Source of the DNA: Rhodamnia argentea
Lineage: Eukaryota; Streptophyta; Magnoliopsida; Myrtales; Myrtaceae
NCBI RefSeq assembly: GCF_020921035.1
Contig: NC_063156.1
Coordinates: 9,746,501 to 9,810,500, forward strand
DNA: 64,000 nucleotides
Direction: 5' to 3'
Positions 11,538 through 24,060 of this stretch are shown here, piece after piece (the first letter of the stretch is position 1; each line of letters opens with the position of its first letter). The notes beneath the pieces were generated by a model. That model was given only the letters and a program-made list of their open reading frames with translations, was not told the origin of the DNA and made no database searches. A program made the position numbers and the translations under genes.

Positions 11538-12131
11538 CTTGTAGTCTGTCACGTCATTTTAGGGTATCAATTCTAAGTAGATCAATTTTCGTATATCTAG
11601 CATTGCTCTCGTTTCCGTCGCTAGTAACTATCATATCTAATGTGTTCCACAGGCAATCTTTGCATGATCTATTTTTCTTAGGTAGAAAAAGACGTTTTTT
11701 TTTGTCGAAAAAAGACATTTTATTTAAGTGGATATATATATTTTTACAATTAAATGTGTTCATTTTTCCTATGCTTATCGACTTCATTCCAACCATCGAT
11801 GTTCCTTATTCGCATTACTTTCTGTGCTCGCCATTCAAGTTGATGGTAGGGGCTTCTTTCAATAGAGGAATAGCATAAATGGATAGAAAGCAACCCTTGC
11901 ACATAATTCTTATGTAGCACATGTTGGTGTGGTGGCTCCTCACAACACAAAGAGAGTGTCTCTAGCTATCATCAAGAGTCAAGACCATCTCTTTAGCATA
12001 TGCCCTTGTCAAGTGTAGCCCTTTCATAAGCGATTGCTTGCTCTCATAAGCTGAGGCACGTCTCTACAAATCTGATCTTTCTCTAAGTTGCAACGTGGTG
12101 TGGAATTGATACCCTCCCCTTTGGTCCATTG
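11538..12131. other. Intergenic, nothing recognised
   Basis: The DNA is AT-rich with open frames on both strands, none showing a domain. No promoter or RNA gene is supported. Confidence 0.5.
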
Positions 12132-12139
12132 ATAACGGA

Positions 12140-12787
12140 GAAAAGTATGAAAAAGGTCATAAACCTATTACATTGGGACCAATTCCGTAATAAACCTTTT
12201 AATTGAACCAATTGAGTCCTATATTTTTTTGCATTAGTACCAATTGAGTCCATCCGACCAATTTTGATAGAAGATCGTTGACGTGGGGGTCGCCGTTTTA
12301 TGTGGCACGGTCGATACTTACGTGGACTTTTTTTTTAATGATATTTTAATACATTTTTTAATTTTATTATTATTTTTCCTTTCTTTTATATTCTTGTTTT
12401 TTCCTCATAGCCGAGGGTTGGAGAGGGCCGCAAGCCCTCGCCCGATCTGGGCAAGGCCACCCGATCTAGAGGTCATGCCCTCGCCTAGATTGAGCAAGGG
12501 GTCGTGCGACGCCCTCGCGCTAATGGTCGACAAGAGTCGAGAAAAGGAAAAAGAAAACATAGGCAAAAAAAAAATCATATAAATTAAAAGCATTATGTCC
12601 ATGTAAGTGCCAACCATTTAATGTGACACGGCTGGCATTCACATAAGCGAATTCCGATCAAAATTGATCGGATAGACTTGATTGACACAAATGCGAAAAA
12701 ATTTAGGATTCAATTGGTCCAATTAAAATGTTTAAGACTGAATTGATACATGTGCAATCGATTTAGGACTGTCTTGACACTTTTCTC
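12140..12787. mobile_element. Long-TIR foldback element, copy 3 (complete)
   Basis: This is the best copy of the family, about 650 bp. The left arm runs 'ggagaaaagtatgaaaaagg' - 'aaccaattgagtcctat' - 'gtccatccgaccaattttgat' - 'cgttgacgtgg'. A T-rich spacer and a GC-rich core (12410-12540) follow. The right arm is the inverted counterpart, ending 'ttgacacttttctc'. The flanks are 'attgataac' before and 'attgataat' after, an 8 of 9 bp target-site duplication. Arms of about 150-200 bp with a 9-bp duplication resemble Mutator-like (MULE) non-autonomous elements. The superfamily is inference; the arms and duplication are seen directly. Confidence 0.85.
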
Positions 12788-12799
12788 ATTGATAATCTT

Positions 12800-13600
12800 A
12801 TGTGTGTGTGTGTTTTTTTTACAACTTATAAGAACAGTCTCACCACAAAAACATCGTGCCATATTGAATGCGCGTGGCGACAGACACATGTGTATACAAG
12901 AAACGTGGGGTTCTTCCCCTAATTTAGTTACTACCACAATGATGTACTTGGAGGTGCTCTTTGAGTGTTAAAATTCAGGGGAAAATAGGAAGAAAAAAAA
13001 TGGACGAGACATGGATCTCATGGACCGTTCTAAAGTTTGAAATTTCAAATGTAAGAGAGAGGGAATGGGCGTGGAGTCGTGGACTCTTGTCTGCTGAGGC
13101 ACCACAAATTCGTGAATTGGAACGGGGTAAAAGCCAGATTTTCAAACGATGCATCAATTAATGACGATGACTTCCGAAAGGAAAAAGACACTTGCGGACA
13201 CCCCGATCAAGGCAAAAATTCCTTCGGGGACTCGGCCAAGACTTCGCTATCGCCCGGCAACAGCCACTTGGTGCCCCCCATCACGGCCCTTTGTCCCTCC
13301 CTATTCACCGGTGTTGATTGATGTTGGCAAATGACTCTTTTTCTACGGACCGCGAAGCTTTGATAGATCAATTCTGGATTTGTTAGATGTCATGTTAACC
13401 TCGCGAATTATGTAAGATGAGAGTTAAAATTTAAAAGAATCATATATGTATCGAACAGTGACAATTAAGTAATCGAGTTGGGCGTGCGTTGGGTTCAATT
13501 TCTCGATCGATAGAGGGTCGTACAAAAGTCAAATAACCTATATCCTAGAAAAGAGGTCTCTTTTCTGGAGTAGCCATAGATTTATCGGTTGGGGCACCTT
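12800..13600. other. Intergenic, nothing recognised
   Basis: It contains a short (TG)n run at 12799-12811. The open frames at 12961-13334 overlap on both strands and match no family that I know. Confidence 0.5.
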
Positions 13601-13604
13601 CGGA

Positions 13605-14107
13605 TAAGGGTAAGCAATTCCGGGTTCCGTATAGGTTTTATCGGGAACCCGGATACTTCCATGTCACGGATTCCGGAGTCGGTTTTAGGATATATCCAAG
13701 TTTCACATATATTCTTAATCTAACAATTGTAGTAAACCGTAGCTTTTAATGACCACCATTTGCTATTACAATCCACCGATCACAACTTATATTTAGACAC
13801 GTGAATAAACATAAAGTATTAACAAAATAAAAATTTCAATCATAAATATTGTCGGAAATGAAAATTCAATCTAGTGATTCCAAATTGGGCACTCATTATT
13901 GGACTCCATGGAATACCGCATGATCGCACAAAGATATATATTAAGAAAAACACAAAAACTTGTTCCAAGTTCTAGAAACCTATCCATAAGAACGGTTTTC
14001 ATAATTTTTAGAATATGAAACCTACCATGCATACCCTAAAATCTGAAATCGGATCGGTTCCCAACCGGTTTGATTCCAGGTTCCAAGTTCTACCATGCTC
14101 ACCCCTA
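13605..14107. mobile_element. hAT-like non-autonomous element
   Basis: The inverted ends are 'taagggtaagcaattcc' on the left and '...ccatgctcacccctatt' on the right (reverse 'taggggtgagcatgg'), a common plant hAT-type terminus. Subterminal 'gggttccg' and 'ggttccaag' motifs face each other. The flanks 'ttcggata' and 'ttcgtaga' match at 6 of 8 bases, consistent with an eroded 8-bp duplication. No transposase is present. Confidence 0.6.
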
Positions 14108-14254
14108 TTCGTAGACCCAACTATGGAGTCAACGAGAGAAAGAAGTGAGAGAGAAAGCTTCTTGGGTAAACACCAAAACCACAAACCTTCAACTCCAAAA
14201 CCAAACCCTAAAGCTGAAAAAAGTGAAAAAAAAATCTTAAGTATATTGCATTAA

Positions 14255-14555
14255 TGCAAATTTAGTCATAAACTCTTTAATCGTGTCAATTTAGCCTCAA
14301 ACTTTGTGCATTTGCGCCAATTCAATCCATTTAGTTAATTTTGGCCGAAAATGGCTTACATAGACACCGATCGTACTACGTGTTACATCCGATGCTCACG
14401 TGAACATCTTTATACATATATATATATATATATACATATATTATTTTTGACATTTTTTTTCTTTTATTCTTTTTACTCATCTTTTTTAAGATTGAGGGCC
14501 TGCAAGGGTCGTCGGCTAACCCCTACCGGCCGCTAGGCGAGGGCTTACCAACTCT
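14255..14555. mobile_element. Long-TIR foldback element, copy 4 (right arm lost)
   Basis: The left arm ('cgtgtcaatttagcctcaaac', 'gcgccaattcaatccatttag', 'ttttggccgaaaatggct') and a GC core ('ctgcaagggtcgtcggc') are present with a (TA)n run at about 14416-14432. The right arm is absent. Confidence 0.75.
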
Positions 14556-15060
14556 AATTGTGATCGTTTTTTCTTCAATTTGGCACTTAAGTGAGCCGAT
14601 GAAAGTTTTTGGCACTAAAGTGTGTGCCATACGTAATTTTTGGCACTTCTAGTGTTCCTTTACCATTATAAGACTCTTACATATTATTTTATGTGGAAAT
14701 GTCAAGAGTCCATAGCACTCACATGTGGATAAAAATCATTGAATTGTGATTTGTAAATCAAGGTTCCATTTCTTTACCCAACTAAAAATAAAAAATCAAG
14801 GCTCCATTTCTTTTGCAGAAAATGCATGATTCAAATTTTCTAAAAGATGTTCGCTTGTATTTCTTGCAAAAATGAATGAACAAATATTATTTTCATCGTC
14901 CGTGGAAGTATTTAGACATAAAATATTTTTAATTGACTAATTTCTTCGAGCGAAACATATGTCTTCAGTGATTATTGAAATATTATATCTTTTCTGTCCC
15001 TATTCCTGTTAGCATTGTAAACTGTGAAACATAACACTTCTGGTAAATATTTTTAATCAC
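14556..15060. other. Intergenic DNA with a partial MITE
   Basis: Positions 14770-14960 resemble the MITE at 9699-9943. The rest shows nothing recognisable. The PCR10-like promoter probably lies in the last few hundred bases of this stretch and just beyond it. Confidence 0.4.
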
Positions 15061-15179
15061 ATGAGAAGAACTTTGTTACGACGGCTTCAAATGGAAAATC
15101 AACAGGTCAACTGGGCTTTTTTTTTCCCAAATAAAAGAAAGTATTATTCAGTTTGGACTCAGGCCCAGGCCCAGGCCCA

Positions 15180-15351
15180 AATATTTCCGGATTCCGAACG
15201 TTGCACCCGCTGTTTCGGGTCTCGGATCTCTCGTGCCCATCTACTGGTTTTGCCTTTACAATCTTCATTTTCAGTTTCCAGTTTCACCTTTTGCCTTCTT
15301 CTTCTGGTTCCTCCTCTGATCGCCACGGAGAAAGAAATTTCAGCAGCAGGA
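15180..15351 (+). other. Probable 5'UTR exon of the PCR10-like gene
   Basis: A CT-rich leader with no long upstream ORF ends at 'cagcagcaggag|gtacgg', a reasonable splice donor. It would join to the acceptor 'acctgtag' before 16593, shortly upstream of the ATG at 16613. The transcript start is not determined and the exon is inferred from splice signals only. Confidence 0.45.
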
Positions 15352-15890
15352 GGTACGGGTTTTTGCTCGCTTCTGTTAATTTCTTCGTTCGTTCTTGTCA
15401 TTGTCATTGTTGAAGTCAGTGATGTCCCCTTACGCCTCGGATTTGGTGCGAGTTCTCGCGTTTGTGGTTTCGATCGTGCTTCCGCGAAGTTGTTCTGAAT
15501 TTGCTGCTGAAACGAATTCTCTAAAGAAATTTACAGCTGACGATCGCTTGGGGAGCTCTCTCTTATGCATTTTCCGGTTGTTGATTTCCGCGACTTTGAT
15601 CTGCTGACGATAGATTTCCGTTCGACCTGAGAGAGAAAAAATAAAAATAAAAACCTGCATGAAATTGTAATGGGGTGATTTCATGCTGCTTGAAGAGATC
15701 TTCCTCCATGGATGGCCTTAAACTTGGTGATGTGTAGCTAGACAACGGTGAGTAGGCACACATGAGTGGGGCAGTTGCGTCCTAAGACGAGAAATAGAGC
15801 TTCTGGACAATTTCCCTTTTCTTCTTTATGTGGGCAGATTGTGCATTTGCTGAATAGTTTTTGCTTACCTGTATTGTACTGGATGCATGA

Positions 15891-16145
15891 AAAGTGTTTT
15901 AGAAACTTATTAAGTGTAAACTCAGCAAACCATGCACTTATTTGGATGTTAGAGATCAAGTATTGATATGACCGTATATGCTCCTGTAAGTACGATGTAG
16001 GAGCATATAGGGATTGCCAGATAGATCAACCTATTTCTGGAACTTAGGTTGTTTCAGAATAAGTATATATGATAATATATGCTCCTGGTACTTTATGGAG
16101 GAAAGGTGTTTTAGTAGCTTTATTAAGTGTAAACTCAGCAACCCA
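15891..16145. repeat. Duplicated 45-bp segment and small hairpin in the 5'UTR intron
   Basis: 'gtgttttagaaacttattaa' (15894-15913), continuing into 'gtgtaaactcagcaaacc', recurs at 16106-16144 with few changes. Between them, 15975-15985 ('tatatgctcct') and 15999-16009 ('aggagcatata') form a perfect 11-bp inverted repeat with a 13-base loop, and the same arm recurs near 16077. Confidence 0.75.
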
Positions 16146-16612
16146 AGAACCTTTCTGGGAGAATGATTCTACTCTAATTCCATATGAAGTTTTGTGGTCA
16201 GGGAAGCTTGTGATAGAGTTTGAACTTGTCGAGTTGCTTTTGTGTCTATTTGAAGTCACTGAAATGTGACTTTTCCTGTGGAGGTGAAGTTTTTTATTGC
16301 TAAGCTCTAGTGTATGGCTGATTTCTAAAGGATGCCCTCTTTTCTAGTGATCGAGTTTGCTATATCAAACATGTATCGTCAGTCTTTCCTCCAGATGCTT
16401 CGTTCTACGATTTTATTCTGATTCTGTCTACCACCGTTTTCTAAATTCATGCTTAGCAATTTGATCTTGTTATTTTTTCTTTATTGGTGTAGTAGCACAG
16501 CAACTGAGCTCTTGGTTCTCATGCTTCGTGTTGCTGCATGAACGTTTTGTGTGTACTCATGTCAATTGATTCTTTTTACTGGTTTACCTGTAGGTGTCGA
16601 GCAGACGAGAGA

Positions 16613-19600
16613 ATGAAAAGCCAAAGCAGTTACGTGCCGCCTTCTTATATTCCATTAGATCAGTCTGAACCAGAAATAGAGACTCTTCCAAGCAGTGGTG
16701 ACCCAGCTATTCGTCAGCCCATAAGTGCTGGGCCAACACACTGGTCTTCTGGAATCTGTGCTTGCTTTGATGACCTGCAGAGCTGTATGCTACTTTCTGT
16801 CCTGAGACCTTGATTTATCTGGAGGAAAAGTTATGAAGGTGCATCTTGAGTTAAGAAGATTCGATTGTGTTTTCTACAGAATTATGATTATATTGGGTTG
16901 CTCAAGACTTTGAAATATATTGAAAAGATAAAATGCTTCGTGTGCTTCTAACTGGATTTAGTATAAATGGCTTTAAGAGGACTAGTTTTTTGACTAGTTG
17001 GTGTCAGAGGTCTTCAGTCATCTTTGCATAACACCTCAGTTTTGCTAACAAAACTACCAGCTATTGGAGAATCACATTGGTATTACTTCAATGAGCTTGA
17101 AAGATGTGCTGGCATGTTTGGTTGTAAGTTAAATTGAAAATGTGATCACCAGAATAATATTTGGAGACCCAAATGGCGATCACTTGAGCATGATGATATG
17201 TATGCTCTTTTATCTATCCATAAACTAGTGAAATTGTATTTGTGCGCAGAGAGACAAATTCTTATAGATATTACTTTTCTCTTGTCTTGTCAGTTCAATA
17301 ATTGTTATATGATTAAAAGTTTCTCCTTTGTTTAAGCAAACCTTATATGGTTGCAAGGAGCATTCTATTCTCTTGTTCAGGAACAAAATTATCTGTCGGC
17401 TTTTTATTCTACCTCTGCAGTCATTTAGTGCTACAAGAAGTTCATTTTGCATTCCTGCATTCGATTTTAGTTAGTGTCTGTAGAATTTGATTATCCAAAA
17501 TCTTGGGTTTGTACTCTGGTTAACATGGTAAAAGGTCGGTGTGTAATGTCTTTGCCATTCTTATCGCTCCTATGAAAAACATGTATGTAAGTTCGTAAAC
17601 ATAGATTCAAGTAATCTCAGAAACCGTATGCTGTATCAGAAATTTGAAGTCCTTGCAAGTTAATACATTCGATTCCAGTCAGTGGCCTGGATATCTTGTA
17701 TTAAGCCTCTGAGAGTTATAGTTCTCTTTATATGAAAGGTCCAATTAAACTACAAATTGTTTGATATTGGTGGAATAATTTTGATTAAAATTGTACTAGT
17801 AATACTTTTCTAGTTTTCGATAGTTTGCCCCTAAAACTAAGTGCGTTGTTCATAGAAATTACTGTATTCCTGTCTGGCTCTCCTTTCATTAGCTTGGCAA
17901 TAAATATAATCGCTTGGTATTGTTGTATAGGTTGTGTTGGTCTTTTCTGTCCTTGCTATCTGTTTGGAAAGAACGCAGAGTTTCTTGGTTCTGGAACTTT
18001 AATGGGTTCATGCACAACCCATTTCTTGCTGTGGGCTCTTGTCAACACCTTATGTTGTTTGTTGACTGATGGCATCTTATTGGGGCTACCTGGATGCTTC
18101 GTCGCATGTTATGCTTGTGGCTATCGAAGGGCCCTAAGATCAAAGTACAATTTGGAGGTATGATTTAATTATTTTGTCAAGAATAATAATAACAGCTACT
18201 GTTTCCTGCTAGCATCCTCCTGTTTTGATTGATCTCTCTCCTGATTCTTATATATGGCTCCTATTAACTTAGCTGATCTGTTATTACTGTATCTGTACGG
18301 TTGATGATATGAAGAATACATGTATTCCTAACTAGTTGATGCTTATGGTTATACATGCACATGGCTATCCCATCCAGTGGGACAAAGGCACTGTATGCTT
18401 GTGCTATACAAATAAATGTACCTTTGAGGAAGCTCTTAAGTACTGGTGGATATGCCTTGGCTACATGTGCATGCCTCTGGCCAAATTGCACATAATAGCC
18501 AGTTGAAAGGGATAAATTCTAGAGTACGGGGCCTCGTCATTTATTTGAATTGAGAGGCGTGTATACTGTTGCCATATGCTGTACAGATTCTGTAGCTTGA
18601 ATATAAGATTCTAGAGATTGTATTTTTCTCATTTGAAAATTTCTTTATTGGAGCAAAATCTTTAGGCAGCTAGATACTAGATTAAATCTCATCCATCCCT
18701 GCACTAGAATGTGATAATGGTTAGTTGTAGGTTTTAGAATTGGTAGTCCCTGATCTTTAGAAACACTTGCCATAAAAACAAACATTAATCTGGAGTATGG
18801 TTAGTATCCTAAAGGAATTGCACTTTACATGCACTAATATTATACCACTTGGTTTTATTCATGTTGTTTGCATGTGTGGAAATTCCTAGTGTAAAAGGTT
18901 TACTTACTTATGTATATGTAACTATCATTGTCTGCTAGTTGATGAAAACGTTTTTTTGAAGCAGCTGATGAATTTTCATTAATTTGATTGTTTTGACCAG
19001 GTTCCCATCCTTTAGGCTATTATGAATCACTGTACACAAGCAATCTCATAAATTAATAATGTTTGCAATCCTACCTATCTAGGCTATCTGAAAACCTGGA
19101 ATGAGCTAGCCAATGTAGATAGCGCAGGCTGATCAGCAGCCAACATGACTTCCCTTCTTTTCATGCCTTTTTTTTTCCCATTTTCGTTCTCGGTCTCTGT
19201 TTTTGCAACTAGTCTCCCTTCATAGACTCGATCACTGTACTGTACACAAGCAATCTCATAACTTATAATGTTTTTAATCCTACCTGTCTAGGCTATCTGA
19301 AAACCCCGAATGAGCTAGCTACTATTCATAGCACAGGCTGATCAGCAACTGACATGACATCCCTTCTTTTCATGCTTTTTTACATTTTCGTTCTTGATCT
19401 CTGTTTCTGCGACTAGATCTCCCTTCATAGAATAGAAGTTTTGAACCTTCATGGATGAAAAATTGGCTATTGGAATCATATCACCAAGAGCTTTATAAAG
19501 CACTTGAAAACTTTTACTCAGTCGGGGCTGCACTACCTTCGCATTTTACGAAAAGGTTATGTCGATGCAACTGTTTGTGTTCCTCTAAATTAGTCCCTAT

Positions 19601-20501
19601 CTTCATTACATGGTCCCAACTCGACAAACTTTTATCCCTGCTATTTGGAACTCACTGGCAGGGACTAGATGGAAAGATGCATGGAATAGGAGCATCTATC
19701 AGCATTTGCTGTAGTCTCTTTCTCTAAATGTCTCTTAGCAAACTAGCCGAACTCAACATAGTTTCTGTCCAATCCTTGTCTCATTACCTACGAACCCTGT
19801 CATTTCCGTCCCACTTGTATTGTATTTTCGTTCCATCTTTTTTCGGATCATATTGTTCTATGTACTAGGTCTCGTTTAAGCTGTTTGTGGTTAATTGAGC
19901 TTGTTCGACTTAGTCCTTTATAAATCTCCTTCAGTTAAAGCAAGCCCTTCCGTTCCTGTATCCATAACTCGTGGTTTGAGCCAGGAGTTACAAAAGTCGG
20001 AACTTGAATCCCTTTTCATAATTTTCTTGCTTTCCTATTAACATTGAAAATATTGTTCAAATTTCAAAAATTATTCAAAAAAGTTACATATATGGATCTA
20101 AGTGTTAACATTACATTTTGCGAAAATTGTAAGTGTTTTGGATTTAAAAACTAAAAAGGTCAATCCACGTGAACCGCAAGATTTTGATTAGACAAAAAAT
20201 AAAGAGTAAAAGCCTGTCTAGATTGACCCTGAAACTTCTAGAACAGTTTCAAGGTTCCTTTCAACAAATAAGTAGTTTTGTGCTTTTAGCTATCAAATGG
20301 CCCGTTTGATCAATCGTTCATCTCATGCAGGAAGCACCTTGTGGGGACTTTGTCACTCATTTTTTCTGCCATCTCTGTGCAATTTGTCAAGAATATAGGG
20401 AAATCCGTGAGCGATCTGGTGATGCAAACCCTCCTGATCTTACATTAGCAGTGGTCACAGCTCCGCCAGTGCAGACGATGGACTCTCCTCCAAAACAGTA
20501 G
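16613..20501 (+). CDS. PLAC8-domain cysteine-rich membrane protein, PCR10-like (plant cadmium resistance / cell number regulator family)
   Basis: This small multi-cysteine membrane protein belongs to a family implicated in metal efflux (PCRs) and organ-size control (CNRs). Three coding exons, 16613-16784, 17931-18157 and 20331-20501, give 189 residues with consensus splice sites. The N-terminus (VPPSYIPL, WSSGICACFDDLQSC) leads into CVGLFCPCYLFGKNAE, the PLAC8 core. The hydrophobic LLWALVNTLCCLL and LLGLPGCFVACYACGYR segments follow, then RALRSKYNLE. The last exon carries EAPCGDFVTHFFCHLCAICQ and EYREIRERSG, ending SPPKQ. The layout and length match Arabidopsis At2g40935 (PCR10) closely. A spliced 5'UTR intron is likely. 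Intron 2 (18158-20330) contains an internal duplication of about 200 bp. Confidence 0.95.
19030..19430. repeat. Tandem duplication of about 200 bp in PCR10-like intron 2
   Basis: Copy 1 (about 19030-19226) and copy 2 (about 19241-19430) share 'tgtacacaagcaatctcata', 'ggctatctgaaaacc', 'gaatgagctagc', 'gcacaggctgatcagca' and 'ctcccttcatag', in the same order, with scattered substitutions and small indels. No coding content. Confidence 0.9.
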
Positions 20502-21235
20502 GGGCTATCTCTTAAAACCAGTCCTGCAGCATGCCACTTCCTCCTGAATTGACTTCACTTTTGGGGTCTCTCTTGATACATCTGTATGGTGGCTCTTGTG
20601 ATTGTATCCTTAGGTTAGAACTAACATGATGAACAAGCCACCCTTCATGGATCCTTATTTTCTTTGAAGGCTTCGCTTTCTTGGGGCATTATTGTGGAGT
20701 TGTCTTGAGTCCTTTGCCAGGAGAGAAAGAAACAGAACCATCAGTGCTCTTGAATTCTATTCGATCATTTGTACATGATGATTTGGTTTGACTTGTGTCA
20801 TGGTGTTGTTTGGTTTTACTGGGAGCTTCAAATCAAAGTATCGTTGATCTGCGAAGCAAGCGTAAGCTATAATTGTAGAGTGATTGGGCTTGCATCTCAA
20901 CCTTGAAAACAATCTTGCAATTACGTTTGGATCAAAGATGTCATTGGTCTGGCAAAAAATGTAGTATCTTGTTAGTGTTTTTTTCTTGAAATTCAGCTGT
21001 ATGAGGCATAGTAGTTGATTGTAACTTGGAAAATTTTTTATATAACATCTTATTGTGTGGTCCCGACATTCGTGTGTTGCGCGCACAAATACATATGGGA
21101 TTTTCACTCGTTTGTGAATTGCTCCTTTTTTTTTTCTTTCCTTTTTTGAGTTGCTCCTTGAAATTATGAAGGTTTGGATGGTAAATAGGGCTAGAAGAGC
21201 CAGATTTTTTTTTTTTTGGAAATGTTAAACCTTTT
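20502..21235. other. 3' flank of the PCR10-like gene
   Basis: The 3'UTR probably extends several hundred bases. No clear poly-A signal can be fixed. Open frames on the minus strand (20757-21264) are AT-rich and have no recognisable domain. Confidence 0.45.
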
Positions 21236-21239
21236 TTCG

Positions 21240-21870
21240 ACCAAAAAAAATTAAATTTTTTCACATTGATATCAATTCAATCTATCCAACTAATTTTAGT
21301 CATAAATTGCTAACATGGACTTTCTCTATCATATGTGACATGGCGTGCTAACGTTGACATTTTCTAATATTTTTATTTTTTACTTATTTTTTCCTTTCCC
21401 TTTTTTGTTTGCTGGCGACCGGCTAAAGGGTGAGGGTTGGCCTCTCCTAGGCGAGCACGACGAGGGCAACCGCTGGTGAGGGCAACCCTTGCCCGGGCCA
21501 AGGCGGCCTCGCGGAGCGTCGCCTTGGCGAGGGCAAGGTTCGGCGAGCCTCGCCTAGCCGAGGGGGGGGCTTGCCGAGCGCTTACCCTTGCCCAAGCATG
21601 GCCCGACGAGGCCGACCCCCGGCCTTTGGCCCGATTTGGCGACCCTCGCCGACCACTGTCAAACAAAAAAGTGAAGAAAATAGAAAAAGAAATAAAAGGA
21701 CAATAAATTGAAAAATAAATATTCAAAAATGCCCACATCACTAGCCGTGCCACATAGGATGGAGGGCGTTTACGTTAGCAAAATTTTCGGCCAAAAAAGA
21801 TTTAGGATTAAATTGATCAATTGAAATGTTTAGAACTAAATTGGTAAGAGACTAATTTAGAATTTTTTTG
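21240..21870. mobile_element. Long-TIR foldback element, copy 5
   Basis: The left arm ('atatcaattcaatctatcca', 'attttagtcataaattgcta', 'catatgtgacatgg') and the right arm ('gccgtgccacatagg', 'ggccaaaaaagatttaggat', 'gatactttttcc') flank a strongly GC-rich core (21410-21660). The core gives spurious Ala/Arg-rich ORFs on both strands. The extreme left end looks eroded. Confidence 0.8.
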
Positions 21871-21874
21871 ATAC

Positions 21875-23795
21875 TTTTTCCATATAAATTGTGGTTTGCA
21901 CAATGACAAAAGTACATGTCACATATAAGTTGTTAAATCCTTGTAAACTCACACCAAAATTTAAAATATTGTATCGTGCAATCCTCTTACATGGTAGACA
22001 AATTTTATGAAAGAATTATATCGACATGAGAGCCGTGGATAGAATTTACAACTTTCCTTCTCTCCTTATAAAATTTATTTTGTGGTTCATAGAGTCGAAA
22101 TTTTGGACTAGTGCCAAAAGTCAAATTACGAAAAGAACTCGTTGGATGTGGATCACCTACAAATACCAAACTATTACTAATCAAACATCAAATCTTCGAA
22201 AGATCTTAGGAGATGCTCCCAATAATTGCTTTCTGTGATTAGTTAGACCTCTTGTGTTATGAATAGGATTGTACACAAAAGGTCCTTTTATGAGAAAGTA
22301 ATATGCGGTTTCCGATTCCCAATTCTCTGTTACTTTCCATCGTCTCATATTTTGACAAAATGATGATTCCCTCTTTCATACGACGGCTTGAACATCAAAA
22401 CTGATGCCTATTAATATGGTGGCGGAATCGGATTCTTCTCTACTTGCCCCTTTACTACTACATGATGATCCACGGATCGTTTGTTTGTCTTCCTCTAAAC
22501 TTCTCATAAGGCGATGGTAAAGCTTTATTTTGTCATTTTACATGTGATCTAAATTCTGTTCTCTTTTAATCCGTGCAATTACTCATCCACATTTCATATT
22601 GAAAGGAGGGGGTAGTTGTCTCGCATTACTTGTTAATGGGATTTCTCCTATGCAGTCTTCTCCACTAAACACCAAGCCCATGAAACTAGTGGTTCAACAT
22701 GACCTGCTGAAAAGACCAACCGTAGACGTAGCAAAATAACTGAATAGAAAAGTAAATCAAAACCCCACTAGGTTGGGGCGGTTGGTTGGGCATCAGAAAG
22801 ATTTCCACCTTGAAAATCAGAACCATTCGCTCAGATCTCACCAATTACGTCCAAACCGCTTTGATCGTCGCATGCTATATGATTGAAAGTGATGTGGGCA
22901 AAGTCTCACGTCGGGCAACTGATGAAATATTCTGGAGTTTATAGTGAGTTAGGTTCCCTCTCCTGGCACGCTAGTTTTTCAGGATTAGTTCTTCCGTCTG
23001 ATGTAACGATTAAAATGGCCTATACTTAACAAGTTTACGAGGCTTGCGGAATCTTTCATAAACCTTCAGGTAATTTGATCTCCGCGCTCGCATCTCAGTA
23101 TTTGTCAAACAAGGCGAATGGGCTAAACTTGGTGGTGGAGATATGGCGGGTTTTTCCTTAGCCAATCCGACCTTGATGAGGGCTTTCGAGTGTAAGGCGG
23201 AAACTCCACAATCGATTCATTTTCACTTTCACCCGGTTAAACAGTTGACCCCCTCCCGAGTGCGTTTCTTCTATTTTCTTTCTAATTTTCCTTTCTCTCT
23301 TTTCATCTTTCCCCCTTGCCCAAAAGTAAAAATAAACAAAGAAGAACAATTCTATCATCTTTCCATAATGTATGCATTCTCGAAACCCTAGCTACCATTA
23401 GCCACTCTTCCTCAAATCGCACCGCATATATGTTCAACCACTTTTAAGTGGAACATTTGTGTTTTTAGATATGATTAGGCTACTCTTGATTTCTAGGACA
23501 TACTTTTGTGGAAATATTGCATGGCACATGCTTGGTGCTACGTATTGTAAAGTCGAGCATACCGGCTATCGAACAAATGCTGCTATATATGGCAGTTGTT
23601 TAGCGTATCCAAAAAAATTATTTTGTTGTGCAAAATTAACGGTACTCTTGAGATAGGATGAGATTGTCGAATGAAGTGCATTACTTTTAGGCTCATTTTG
23701 GTATAGAAGAACGGGGCAATAGGAATAACATAAACCGAATTTGGAATGAACTTACAAGAAGTTGAAATAAACATTAATTAAAAAATTACTCATTT
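21875..23795. other. Intergenic, no gene recognised
   Basis: This stretch is AT-rich. Positions 22810-22870 ('cagatctcaccaattacgtccaaaccgctttga') and 24760-24810 ('catatctcaccaattgcgtgcttaactgctttga') look like two fragments of one repeat. No protein or RNA gene is supported. Confidence 0.5.
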
Positions 23796-24055
23796 GGGGC
23801 CTCTTTGATAACAATTATGTTCTCCGGAATAATTTCAAAACATTCCTGATTCTTTCTTGTTCTATTTCTGGAAATAGAGAAGTAATATTTTTTTTTGCTT
23901 CTTATTTTTGTGTCAAACCAGTTCCCTAGACACTAATATGTTTTTGAGAACAAAAAAAATAACCGACGTTACCAAATAGATTTATGTTCTTTTTCGATTT
24001 CCAAAAACAAAAGAATGGGAATAAGAGAAATAGGAGCATTACCAAACAAACCCTC
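23796..24055. mobile_element. MITE of about 260 bp
   Basis: The left end is 'ggggcctctttgataacaat' and the right end 'gcattaccaaacaaaccctc', an imperfect inverted pair of the 'gggtytgtttggtaac' type. The interior ('ttctccggaataatttcaaa', 'tttttcgatttccaaaaaca') has no coding capacity. Confidence 0.65.
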
Positions 24056-24060
24056 GGTGA

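Noticed and set aside
14416-14432. (TA)n as a promoter TATA signal.
   Set aside because: It lies inside a foldback-element copy with no gene start nearby.
21373-21753. Ala/Arg-rich ORFs on both strands, looking like a basic protein.
   Set aside because: They lie wholly in the GC-rich core of a foldback element, and similar false ORFs recur in its other copies.
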